Assembly (NCBI GenBank): GCA_020073495.1
Contig: JAIQFD010000001.1
Span: 744,001-808,000, forward strand
Direction of reading: 5' to 3'
Length of the DNA stretch: 64,000 nucleotides
Origin: Terriglobia bacterium
GTDB taxonomy: Bacteria > Acidobacteriota > Terriglobia > Terriglobales > Acidobacteriaceae
The translations under genes and the position numbers were made by a program. The notes beneath the pieces were generated by a model. It saw only the letters and a list, made by a program, of their open reading frames with translations, made no database searches and was not told the DNA's origin. This document shows, in pieces, positions 18,605-25,595 of the stretch. Each line of letters starts with the position of its first letter. The stretch's first letter is position 1.

Positions 18605-18673
18605 GCGGTCCTCCTGAGGGGAAAATTGCGCGGATTCTATCCCGGAATCATCTCAAAACGAGACAATTTGCAT

Positions 18674-18691
18674 ATCTGGAGCGCCTCCAGA
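18674..18691. other. Perfect short hairpin upstream of the zinc-ribbon protein gene
   Basis: ATCTGGAG and CTCCAGAT form an 8-bp perfect stem around CGC. It is about 70 bp upstream of the start at 18604, which is read on the minus strand. It could be a protein-binding dyad or an RNA hairpin; nothing decides between them. Confidence 0.5.
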
Positions 18692-18774
18692 TTGTTGTCA
18701 AGCCCCCAAAACTGTGGATTTCTCGCTAACCTATTCCTGGAGAAGAAGATATATCTTTGTGGAAAATGGTACTT

Positions 18775-18803
18775 TTGGCCCTATCCGTGTGCTATACTAT
18801 AAT
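18775..18803 (+). promoter_or_regulatory. Strong sigma70-type promoter pointing at a terminator
   Basis: TTGGCC at 18775-18780, a 17-bp spacer, and a consensus TATAAT at 18798-18803 (with TATACT overlapping just upstream). The predicted start is near 18810. The only thing immediately downstream is the terminator at 18821-18845, so the predicted transcript is about 35 nt. Confidence 0.55.
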
Positions 18804-18820
18804 TAGATAGTAAGAAGAAA

Positions 18821-18845
18821 GGCGGGCGCCAGTCGCCCGCCTTTT
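18821..18845 (+). terminator. Intrinsic terminator
   Basis: GGCGGGCG and CGCCCGCC form a perfect 8-bp stem with a 5-nt loop, followed by TTTTCTCTTTCT. An AAGAAGAAA stretch precedes it, so it may also work weakly on the other strand. Confidence 0.8.
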
Positions 18846-18855
18846 CTCTTTCTGG

Positions 18856-19039
18856 CCCTCTAGCCGGAATGGGTGGCGCAGGCCTTTAGGCCTGCATTCG
18901 GGCCGCGCGATAGATACCGGGCTTTAGCCCCTGAGGCATTGTTCCGCCTCAGCGGCTAAAGCCGTTCGTGGTTAGAACCTGTAAATGCAGGGCTGAAGCC
19001 CTGCTCCACCCCGATCCCGATCCCGATCCCGGCGATCCC
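18856..19039. repeat. Composite palindrome array (GCAGGCC/GGGCTTTAGCCC/GGCTAAAGCC type) and GATCCC repeat
   Basis: Consecutive palindromes GCAGGCCTTTAGGCCTGC, GGGCTTTAGCCC, CGGCTAAAGCCG and GCAGGGCTGAAGCCCTGC, bounded by GGTGGCGCAGG at the left and CTGCTCCACC at the right. Two other copies of this composite are at 31179-31313 and 57132-57276. A GATCCC tandem follows at 19012-19039. Apart from the hairpin, promoter and terminator listed separately, nothing else is seen between 18605 and 19068. Confidence 0.7.
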
Positions 19040-19068
19040 ACAATCAGTCGATCCCCCGATCTAAATCT

Positions 19069-19566
19069 ATGCCTCCGAATTTCCGGCAGCCCAAACGCCG
19101 CGGCGAGTGGGCGGAGATCAAGTTCATGCTGCGCGCCACCGAGTGCGGCCTCACCGTGTCCAAACCCTATGGCGATTCGGCGCGTTTCGACTTCGTCGTC
19201 GGCTCGCGCGGCCCTCAATACCGCCTCCAGGTCCGCTCCACGCGCATTTTCACCAACTCCCGCGCCTACGTGACCCGTTTCACTTGGGGCGATCCTCCGC
19301 GCCGCTATTCCCGGCTCGATTTCGATTTCATTGCCGTCTACGTCGTTCCCTGCGACATCTGGTACGTAATCCCCATCTCCGCCATCCGTCCCGCGCCCCT
19401 CTACCTCTGCCTTTACCCTCACATTCGCCGCAGCCGAGGCCGCTTCGAACGCTTCCGCGAGGCGTGGAGTTTGTTGAAGCAGCCGCAAACCCAGCGCCGT
19501 AGGCGCGGAGCATGTGTAGCCCAGGACGGAAGAAAGGTAGTCACGCGATCGGGGACAGGCTGGTAA
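19069..19566 (+). CDS. Group I intron-type PD-(D/E)XK endonuclease-like protein
   Basis: A 165-residue protein resembling the PD-(D/E)XK family first linked to group I introns and frequent as solitary genes in Acidobacteria. The likely catalytic framework is visible: Glu in RRGEWAEIKFMLRA, Asp in ARFDFVVGSR, and a Q-x-R strand (YRLQVRSTR) in place of the usual E-x-K. IWYVIPISA and the PAPLYLCLYP motif are typical of the family. The last 25 residues are low-complexity Arg/Gly sequence encoded by a repeat, and the TAA stop lies inside the left palindrome of the next unit, so the original C-terminus was probably shorter. No intron is visible around it. Confidence 0.7.
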   Translation: MPPNFRQPKRRGEWAEIKFMLRATECGLTVSKPYGDSARFDFVVGSRGPQYRLQVRSTRIFTNSRAYVTRFTWGDPPRRYSRLDFDFIAVYVVPCDIWYVIPISAIRPAPLYLCLYPHIRRSRGRFERFREAWSLLKQPQTQRRRRGACVAQDGRKVVTRSGTGW

Positions 19567-19805
19567 GTGGTGATAAGGTCTGTTATCAACAGTTACGGCT
19601 TATGGGCCATTTTCTCCAAACAGTGATCGAGGAAGCACGACAAGGAATGAAGGAGGGCGGCATCCCCATCGGCTCGGTCATCGCCCATGCAGGCAAGGTC
19701 ATCGGTCGAGGTCACAACCGACGTGTGCGGCAAGGCAGCGCTATCCTGCACGGAGAGATGGACGCGCTGGAGCGTGCTGGTCGCCAGCCCGTGCGCGCCG
19801 TCTGA
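19565..19805 (+). mobile_element. Left end of an inverted-repeat cargo unit, truncated
   Basis: Positions 19565-19596 hold the best-preserved left palindrome: GTGATAAGGTCTGTTATCAA, with CTGGTGATAA/TTATCAACAG-type arms and GGTCTG loop. The deaminase gene starts 6 bp later. No right-end palindrome follows; the unit stops in the deaminase coding sequence before the terminator at 19824-19855. Confidence 0.5.
19602..19805 (+). pseudogene. Truncated cytosine/nucleoside deaminase
   Basis: 67 codons matching the N-terminal part of a fungal-type cytosine deaminase/CDA-fold enzyme: GGIPIGSVIAHAGKVIGRGH, then the zinc-site HGEMDALERAGRQP (His and catalytic Glu). The reading then stops after four unrelated residues, so the second zinc motif (PCxxC) and the rest of the roughly 145-residue protein are missing. 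This looks like a deletion join to the downstream terminator. The fragment cannot be an active deaminase. Confidence 0.75.
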
Positions 19806-19822
19806 ACAAACCCGTCTTCGCC

Positions 19823-19855
19823 CAAAAAAATGGCAGCACGCCGCAGCGCGCTGCC
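19823..19855 (-). terminator. Intrinsic terminator of the Tyr/Gly-rich protein gene
   Basis: Read on the minus strand: GGCAGCGCGC, TGCG loop, GCGTGCTGCC (one mismatch), then ATTTTTTT. It lies 15 bp after the stop codon at 19871. Confidence 0.8.
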
Positions 19856-19870
19856 GAGAAATCGTTCGGC

Positions 19871-20314
19871 TTACCGCCCCCAGGGCACTCGACCATACTG
19901 GCCATAGGGGCCTCCGTAGCCACCCGCGCCGTATCCGCGCTGATAGCCCTGCTCGTAGGCCTGCCTAAAGACCCACTTGTAGTGGTTCTTGTCGCCGTAG
20001 GCGCTTACGTAACCGACGGTGGCGTGTCTGTAGGTTTCGTTACTGGTCGCACGGTAGGAGCGACCAGCTTGCCGGTCGACCTGTCCATCGCGCAGGCCCC
20101 ACTGGTAACCGTTTTGCTGGGCTTGCTGGATGCCCGTGTTGTAATACGGGTTCTGGTCGTACGGGCCTTGGTTATACGGGCCCTGGTTATAGGGGCCGTA
20201 GACGCCCCGGTTGTTGCGATAACCGTCGTTGCCATAGCCTTCCTGCGCGACAGCGAGCCCCGCCGTACCTACGATGAGAGCAAACGCGATCAATAAAGTC
20301 TTCGTCCACTTCAT
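19871..20314 (-). CDS. Secreted Tyr/Gly/Gln-rich low-complexity protein
   Basis: A 147-residue protein of unknown function. ATG 20314 follows a strong GGAGGGA box and begins a clear signal peptide (MKWTKTLLIAFALIVGTAGLAVAQ). The mature N-terminal part has the repeat NQGPYNQGPYDQNPYY, the middle has NGYQWGLRDGQVDRQAGRSY, and the C-terminal tail is GYGAGGYGGPYGQYGR. The middle block is conserved in small acidobacterial exported proteins of unknown role. It has its own terminator and is monocistronic. Confidence 0.8.
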   Translation of the reverse strand: MKWTKTLLIAFALIVGTAGLAVAQEGYGNDGYRNNRGVYGPYNQGPYNQGPYDQNPYYNTGIQQAQQNGYQWGLRDGQVDRQAGRSYRATSNETYRHATVGYVSAYGDKNHYKWVFRQAYEQGYQRGYGAGGYGGPYGQYGRVPWGR

Positions 20315-20618
20315 AGTCCCTCCTTGCCAGCCCCACCCCCCTGGTCCTTCGCGCCTGGGTGCCCGGGGCCCCATCTGTAGGTATCAACCCGCGGCACGCG
20401 AGAATTTCGCGGCCTAAATGGTAAAGATTGGTAAAGAACGCCAGGCAACCATCACGAAAACCAGCTGTGGACGTTGGTTTTCAACAACATCGCGAGAAAA
20501 TCGAGGCTTTTGTCCGAGCCTACCGCCTCATGTGACGCGCGTCGCTGTAGGCCCGTAGAGGCGGCCTCTATGCTTCCTGGCTTCCTGGTTACCACCCTCT
20601 GCTCGCCGCCCAGGACAG
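20315..20618. other. Gap without a recognisable gene
   Basis: About 300 bp upstream of the Tyr/Gly-rich gene. It contains a short direct repeat TGGTAAAGA (20418-20438) and A/T-richer sequence than its neighbours, and should hold the minus-strand promoter for 20314. No RNA gene or conserved frame is seen. Confidence 0.5.
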
Positions 20619-21883
20619 CCGATCAGGCGAACAAACGGCGCACGCTTGTGCTAAGGTCTGTTATCGTAAGTTGACCTGTTCGATAATCTGTGGGATGGCA
20701 TCAACCCTCTGCAATCGACTCTTCCGGGTTGCGCGATTAATGGGCGTAGTATCCTGCCTTTCGCTCTATGCAGCTGCCCAGGCGACAAGTTCCTCTCCCC
20801 CAACCAAAGAGCCGCTCCTCATCGTAAAGGATGGGAAGTACGGCTTCATCGACCACAACGGTGCGGTCGTCATCAAGCCACAATACTACTGGGCGACGGA
20901 TTTCCACGACGGCTTCGCAGAGGTGTTCGTTTGCGGTCGCCTAGTCTCAATCGATGCTTCGGGGAAGTTCCTCCCGCACAGGCCAGGTACGACGCAATTG
21001 GGCGTAAAGCGCGAAGGTGAGAAGGTTGGATTCGTCGATGGAACAGGCAAATTCATAATACAGCCCGTCTACGATCATGCCCTGCCATTCTCAGATGGCC
21101 TTGCTGCCGTCGAAGTGCAGGGCCGTTGGGGGTTCGTTGATACTTCAGGTCACGAGGTGATCCCGCCGACCTTCAAGGCTGCCTATTACTTTCAGCAGGG
21201 CGTTGCGAGTGCGGAAAGCGACGAAGGCGAAGTACTGATTGATAGAGACGGAACCGTCCTTGCCAAAGGCTTCCAACAACTCACGGGTGGCGTGTCGGAG
21301 GGCCGTATACCCGTTAGTCGCAACGATAAATACGGATACTTAGACTTGCGCGGCAAAGTAGCCATACCGCTGATCTACGAACTGGCTCTTTCCTTTGGCA
21401 ATGGGCTGGCTCCGGTCAAGAAATCTGGAAAGTGGGGCTACATCGATCGCGACGGCCAAGTGGTGATCCCGTTTAAGTTCGACGAGGCAGACGTATTCGC
21501 TAGTGGGTTAGCGCCTGCTCGAATCGGTGCAGAGACCGGATTCATAAACCGCTCGGGAGCATTCGCGTTTCATTTGGCGTATCAATCTGCGCCGGGCTTC
21601 TTCGGGTCAGACAATGAGGCTGCGGAGAACGACGTGTCCCGCTTCTTCACGGCAGACAACGGATTTGGATATGTGAATACATCTGGAAAGGTCATTTGGG
21701 GGCCGACGGTCGGCAGTCCAGATCACGCTCCCATCCTCGGCTGGGACGACGAAGATCGTGCAAGGAGCTGCGACGGCATTTCTCAGGACGTGCGCAACAT
21801 GGTCGCCAGCTTTCCTCCCGAATAGGTCAACTTCCGATAAATCGCCTTATCACCAGTTTGCGCCTTTTGTTCGCGAAAATCGG
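20619..21883. mobile_element. Inverted-repeat-bounded cargo unit 2 (WG-repeat gene)
   Basis: The left repeat (20619-20676) and the inverted right repeat (21825-21883) match over nearly 60 bp. The inner 33 positions share 25 identities, including CTAAGG/ATAAGG, TTATCG and AAGTTGACC. The outer part shares GCGAACAAA-GGCGCA and CCGAT. As in unit 1 the left loop is GGTCTG and the right loop reads as G(C)GAT. One gene fills the interior and its stop codon directly touches the right repeat. There is no transposase. Confidence 0.6.
20695..21825 (+). CDS. Secreted WG-repeat (KWG) protein, cargo of inverted-repeat unit 2
   Basis: A 376-residue protein made of consecutive WG beta repeats: KYGFIDHNGAVVIKPQY, KVGFVDGTGKFIIQPVYD, RWGFVDTSGHEVIPPTF, KYGYLDLRGKVAIPLIY, KWGYIDRDGQVVIPFKFD, TGFINRSGAFAF and FGYVNTSGKVIWGP. 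ATG 20695 gives a signal peptide with core LMGVVSCLSLYAAAQA; a TTG at 20671 lies inside the palindrome and is not preferred. WG repeats are thought to mediate protein contacts at the envelope or outside the cell; no partner can be named. Base composition is clearly less GC-rich than argS next door, supporting acquisition. Confidence 0.85.
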   Translation: MASTLCNRLFRVARLMGVVSCLSLYAAAQATSSSPPTKEPLLIVKDGKYGFIDHNGAVVIKPQYYWATDFHDGFAEVFVCGRLVSIDASGKFLPHRPGTTQLGVKREGEKVGFVDGTGKFIIQPVYDHALPFSDGLAAVEVQGRWGFVDTSGHEVIPPTFKAAYYFQQGVASAESDEGEVLIDRDGTVLAKGFQQLTGGVSEGRIPVSRNDKYGYLDLRGKVAIPLIYELALSFGNGLAPVKKSGKWGYIDRDGQVVIPFKFDEADVFASGLAPARIGAETGFINRSGAFAFHLAYQSAPGFFGSDNEAAENDVSRFFTADNGFGYVNTSGKVIWGPTVGSPDHAPILGWDDEDRARSCDGISQDVRNMVASFPPE

Positions 21884-21935
21884 ACGCGCTGATGGCACCG
21901 GGGAGAGATCCTTCGGGGTGCGCCCCTCAGAGCCT

Positions 21936-21994
21936 GTCCTGAGCGCAGCGAAGGAATGACCGCGGCGGGCTCAGACGCCCGCCAGACGCGGTCA
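21936..21994. repeat. TGACCGC hairpin element starting at the argS stop codon
   Basis: On the minus strand the element begins with the TGA stop of argS (TGACCGC), followed by the GGCGGGC/GCCCGCC hairpin and GCGGTCA. Its second half (TTCCTTCGCTGCGCTCAGG) is inverted relative to the copies at dnaK and ndk. Confidence 0.7.
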
Positions 21995-24079
21995 CATCAC
22001 CGGTGGGACGGTGATGCCCATCACATCAAGCGCGCGGATGAGTTCGCGGCGGACCACGGCGGCGGTGGCCAGCAGGAACTTCTTCTTCGACTCGTCAGTT
22101 TCCCCGATGATGTGGTGGCGGTGGTAGAAGTTGTTGAACAACTGCGCCAACTGGAAGGCGTACTTGGCAAGGAACGCGGGCTCGGTGGTCGAGATGCACT
22201 GCTCGATGACGTAGGCCAGCTTCGACGCGGCCAGCCACAGCTCCCAAAGGTCGTCTTTTTCTGAGGGCTCCGCAACGCCGGTGCTGCGCCCCGGCTGCTT
22301 CGCCCTCGCGTCCGGCTCGCGCGCGACAGCGCTCGCCGGCCGCTCACCCGCTCCGCCGCTGCCGAGAAACCGCTCGAACTCGATATCCGCAAGCGGCGTC
22401 TCTACCAGGAACGACTCCGGTTCCAGGCCGGCCTTACGGAAGATGTTGCTGGCGCGGACCACGGCGTACTGCGCGTAGGGTCCGGTCTCGCCCTCGAAGG
22501 CGAGCGCGTCCTTGAAATCGAACGCGATCACGGAATTCTTGGTGAAGCGCAGCATGAAGTAGCGCAGGGCGCCGATGGCGATCTGCATGGCGACGTGCAG
22601 GCGCTCGTCGTCGCTCAACTCGGGGTGGCGCGGGTCCACCTCTTTCCTGGCGGCGTGGATGAGGGCGTCGATCAGGTCGTCGGCCTTGACCCCGAAGCCT
22701 TTGCGCCCCGAGACCTCGATGTACGCCCGCGCCTTGTCTTCCTCGTCGATGTCGTAGCCCAGTTCCAGGGCGCAGCGCGGAGTGAGCGCGACCATCTCGT
22801 AGGAAAAGTGCGTGTAGTGCTCGGCCTGGGCGGTGTAACCCAAAGCGCGGATGGCCTCGACCACGTTGTTCTGCGGATCGCTCTGGCGCGCGTCGATGAC
22901 GTTGTAAATGGCGGCCACGCCGCCGAACTGCGGATGGTCGGGCTCGTTCTGCAAAAGGTCGGTGGAGATCCAGCACTCGAGCCCGTCGGGATAGGTGTAG
23001 AAGCGCCGGTAGCCGAAATCCTTGCCCAGCAAGCCGAACTTCCACAGGTGGTAGGCGATGTCCTTGCCCACGTAGGTGACCGTGCCGTTCGACCGAACAA
23101 TGACTTTCTGATCTTCCTCGGCGTTCTCTGCGGACTCTGCGGCTGGCTTTTCGGCCCCGCCGCGCGACATCACCCAGCAGCCCTTGTTCTTCCCTTCCTC
23201 GACGTACGTGAGCACGCCCTTGTCCTTGAGCTGCTGGAAGGCCGAGTCCCAGAAGTGCAGGTGGAGGATCTCGCTCTCCTGGGGCAGGAAGTCGTAGGTG
23301 ATGCCCAGGCGCAGCATGGTGTCGAGGTGCTTGGCGACGATGGTTTCGGAGATCATGCGCGCGATCTCCGCCAGCTCGTTGCCGCCCTGCTCGATCTGGT
23401 GCAGCGCCTCCAGGCGCGCGTCCACGTGCTTCTTGCCCTCGGTGTACCACTGCGAGACGCGCGCGTAGAGGTCCCAGCAGGTGTAGTCGAAGCGCGGGTC
23501 CTGATCGATGAGCTTCTCGATCTCGGCCTGCGACTTCTTCTCCAGATGGACGAAGCCGACCACCACGTCGGCCACCTGCACGCCGGTGTTGTCGATGTAG
23601 TTCTGCACGTCCACCGGGTAGCCGTCGGCGCGCAGCAGGCGCACGAAAGTGTCGCCCAGGATGGCGTTGCGCAGGTGTCCGATGTGCGCCGCCTTGTTGG
23701 GATTGATGGAGGTGTGCTCGACCAGGATCTTCTCCCGGGCGTGGTGCTCGGCTTCGATAGGGGTGATGTCGTCCTTGTCGGCGGCCAGCGCCGCCGCCAG
23801 CTCGCCGCGCTTGACCCGGGCGTTGATGTATCCCGCGCCCGCAACCTCCAGCCGGTCGAAACCGAGGATGGGCCCGATGCCGGCCACGATCTCTTCGGCG
23901 ATCTTGCGCGGCGCTTTGCGCAGCTTCTTGGCCAGCTCGAAGCAGAGCGGCATGGCGAACTCGCCGAAACCCACGTTCGGCGGCTGCTCCACGATGATCT
24001 CCGGCAGATCGAGCTGGTACTGCCGGTGCAGGAAGGCGCGCACCGTTTCGACCAGCCTGTTTTGGAACTGGCGGTACAA
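21992..24079 (-). CDS. argS: Arginyl-tRNA synthetase with in-frame repeat insertions
   Basis: A 695-residue class I synthetase charging tRNA-Arg. The HIGH-type site is KAAHIGHLRNAILGD, the KMSKS equivalent is VSGRKGFGVKADDL, and an anticodon-binding DALR domain ends the protein. Usual length is about 560-640. The excess comes partly from GGAEKPAAESAENAEEDQ, encoded by a CCGCAGAG-type repeat (about 23105-23150), and from a low-complexity stretch before DLWELWLAASKL (about 22250-22370). Both keep the frame. The stop TGA is the start of a hairpin element. Confidence 0.93.
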   Translation of the reverse strand: MYRQFQNRLVETVRAFLHRQYQLDLPEIIVEQPPNVGFGEFAMPLCFELAKKLRKAPRKIAEEIVAGIGPILGFDRLEVAGAGYINARVKRGELAAALAADKDDITPIEAEHHAREKILVEHTSINPNKAAHIGHLRNAILGDTFVRLLRADGYPVDVQNYIDNTGVQVADVVVGFVHLEKKSQAEIEKLIDQDPRFDYTCWDLYARVSQWYTEGKKHVDARLEALHQIEQGGNELAEIARMISETIVAKHLDTMLRLGITYDFLPQESEILHLHFWDSAFQQLKDKGVLTYVEEGKNKGCWVMSRGGAEKPAAESAENAEEDQKVIVRSNGTVTYVGKDIAYHLWKFGLLGKDFGYRRFYTYPDGLECWISTDLLQNEPDHPQFGGVAAIYNVIDARQSDPQNNVVEAIRALGYTAQAEHYTHFSYEMVALTPRCALELGYDIDEEDKARAYIEVSGRKGFGVKADDLIDALIHAARKEVDPRHPELSDDERLHVAMQIAIGALRYFMLRFTKNSVIAFDFKDALAFEGETGPYAQYAVVRASNIFRKAGLEPESFLVETPLADIEFERFLGSGGAGERPASAVAREPDARAKQPGRSTGVAEPSEKDDLWELWLAASKLAYVIEQCISTTEPAFLAKYAFQLAQLFNNFYHRHHIIGETDESKKKFLLATAAVVRRELIRALDVMGITVPPVM

Positions 24080-24111
24080 GAAAGCTCCCTGGGAGTCAGA
24101 GTTTGCGTGCG

Positions 24112-24139
24112 ATTATAGCAAGCGCCGTTGCCGCGTCAG
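24112..24139 (-). promoter_or_regulatory. Putative argS promoter
   Basis: On the minus strand: CTGACG (-35), 16-bp spacer, TATAAT (-10), 33 bp upstream of the argS start. The -10 box is perfect and the -35 matches TTGACA at four of six positions. Confidence 0.5.
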
Positions 24140-24187
24140 GTTTGACGCCTGTCGTACGCTTCCCTATCATCGAAAGTTTGGAGTGAA

Positions 24188-24243
24188 GGTGTCATCCTGA
24201 GCGAGCGCGCCCGCATGGGGCGCGCGAGTCGAAGGACCCCTAC
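24188..24243. repeat. Hairpin element upstream of larC
   Basis: GTCATCCTGAGCG, an inner inverted repeat GCGCGCCC...GGGCGCGC, and GTCGAAGGACCCCTA. It ends 8 bp before the larC start, so the AAGGA of the element is about 15 bp upstream of ATG. Confidence 0.65.
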
Positions 24244-24251
24244 GGAGTACG

Positions 24252-25595
24252 ATGCGCATCGCTTACCTAGACTGCTTTTCCGGCATCAGCGGCGACATGT
24301 TCCTGGGCGCGCTGGTGGAGGCCGGCGTTCCGCCGCGCCTGCTGGAAGAGACGGTCGCCGCGCTCGATGTCGGCGCGCGCCTGGAGACCCGCCGCGTGGA
24401 CCGCAGCGGCATCTCGGCCACCAAGGTGGACGTCTGGGTCGGCGGCGAGAAAGACCTCCCGCGTGAGGAGTACTGGAAGAGCAAAGAAGACTTGGACAAA
24501 GTAGCCCGCGCGCCCGCGCGCGGGCACGAGCACGGCCATACTCACGAACATCATCATCACGAGCACGACCACGCGCATGATCACCAGCACGATCATCCGC
24601 ATCGCGGCCTGACCGAGATCCGCACCATCATCGCCAAGGCAAAGATCACCGACACCGCCAAGGCCCGCGCCATCGCCATCTTCGAAGCTCTTGCCGACGC
24701 CGAGGCCAAGGTCCACAACTCCACCCGCGACGCCATCCACTTCCACGAGGTCGGGGCGGTGGACGCGATCGTGGACATCGTCTGTGCCGCCGTTGGCAGC
24801 GAGGCGCTGGGCGTGGACGAGTGGGTGTGCTCGCCGCTCAACCTGGGCAGCGGCACCCTGAAGTGCGCGCACGGCGAGTTCCCCGTCCCGGCGCCCGCGG
24901 TGGTCGAGTTGCTGAAGGATGCACCCGTGTTCTCCAGCGGAATCCAAGCGGAATTGGTCACGCCGACTGGCGCTGCCATCGTGAAAGTACTCGCGAACCG
25001 CTTTGCGCCGATCCCCGGCATGAAGATCGAGAAGGTCGGCTACGGCGCGGGGTCGCGCGATTTCAAAGGGCACGCGAATGTGGTCCGCATTCTCGTGGGC
25101 AAGACGGGAGTAGAGGAACAAAAGGCTGACCTGGTCTCGGTCGAGGCGCCGCGCGAGACCATCGCGGTGCTGGAGGCGAATCTCGACGACCTGAACCCGC
25201 AGGTCTTCGGATACGTGATGGACCGTCTGCTGGCGGAGGGCGCGCTCGACGTCTTCGCTACCTCCGTGCAGATGAAGAAGAACCGCCCCGGCCTGCTGCT
25301 GACCGTCTTGTGCAAGCCGGAGCACGCGTCGAAGCTGACCAAGCTGATCTTCACCGAGACGACGACGCTGGGCGTGCGCATGCGCGAGGAGCGCCGCGCC
25401 GCGCTCCTGCGCCGCTCGGTCAGCGTGCAGACGAAGTGGGGCGAGGTCCGCCTGAAGGTCGCGAACCTGAACGGCGCCGTCGCCAACTACGCTCCCGAGT
25501 ACGAGGATTGCCGCCGCATCGCCGAAAAGAATCATGTTCCGCTGAAACGGGTCATGCAGGAAGCCACGCGCCTTTATCTGGAGAAGAATGGCTGA
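24252..25595 (+). CDS. larC: Nickel pincer cofactor biosynthesis protein LarC
   Basis: A 447-residue LarC, the CTP-dependent nickel insertase that completes the nickel-pincer nucleotide cofactor of lactate racemase-type enzymes. The N-terminal motif YLDCFSGISGDMFLGALVEA is diagnostic. A His-rich region (about residues 91-120, HEHHHHEHDHAHDH) probably stores or handles nickel. The C-terminal part (LEANLDDLNPQVFGYVMDRL, TTTLGVRMREERR) is the LarC2 half. Both halves are in one frame, unlike Lactobacillus larC, which needs a programmed frameshift. larA, larB and larE are not in this window. It overlaps metG by 8 bp. Confidence 0.93.
   Translation: MRIAYLDCFSGISGDMFLGALVEAGVPPRLLEETVAALDVGARLETRRVDRSGISATKVDVWVGGEKDLPREEYWKSKEDLDKVARAPARGHEHGHTHEHHHHEHDHAHDHQHDHPHRGLTEIRTIIAKAKITDTAKARAIAIFEALADAEAKVHNSTRDAIHFHEVGAVDAIVDIVCAAVGSEALGVDEWVCSPLNLGSGTLKCAHGEFPVPAPAVVELLKDAPVFSSGIQAELVTPTGAAIVKVLANRFAPIPGMKIEKVGYGAGSRDFKGHANVVRILVGKTGVEEQKADLVSVEAPRETIAVLEANLDDLNPQVFGYVMDRLLAEGALDVFATSVQMKKNRPGLLLTVLCKPEHASKLTKLIFTETTTLGVRMREERRAALLRRSVSVQTKWGEVRLKVANLNGAVANYAPEYEDCRRIAEKNHVPLKRVMQEATRLYLEKNG

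Noticed and set aside
826-21883. Interpretation of the cargo units as integron gene cassettes with attC sites
   Set aside because: The palindromes are short (about 34 bp core) and lack the RYYYAAC/GTTRRRY boxes in proper form. The repeats also flank both sides of each gene in inverted orientation, and no integrase is present.
22595-24118. A 507-codon plus-strand frame over argS
   Set aside because: Antisense shadow of a gene with intact synthetase motifs; composition is typical of a reversed GC-rich frame.
24522-24600. His-codon-rich stretch in larC as a repeat expansion artefact
   Set aside because: His-rich linkers are normal in LarC and related nickel proteins.
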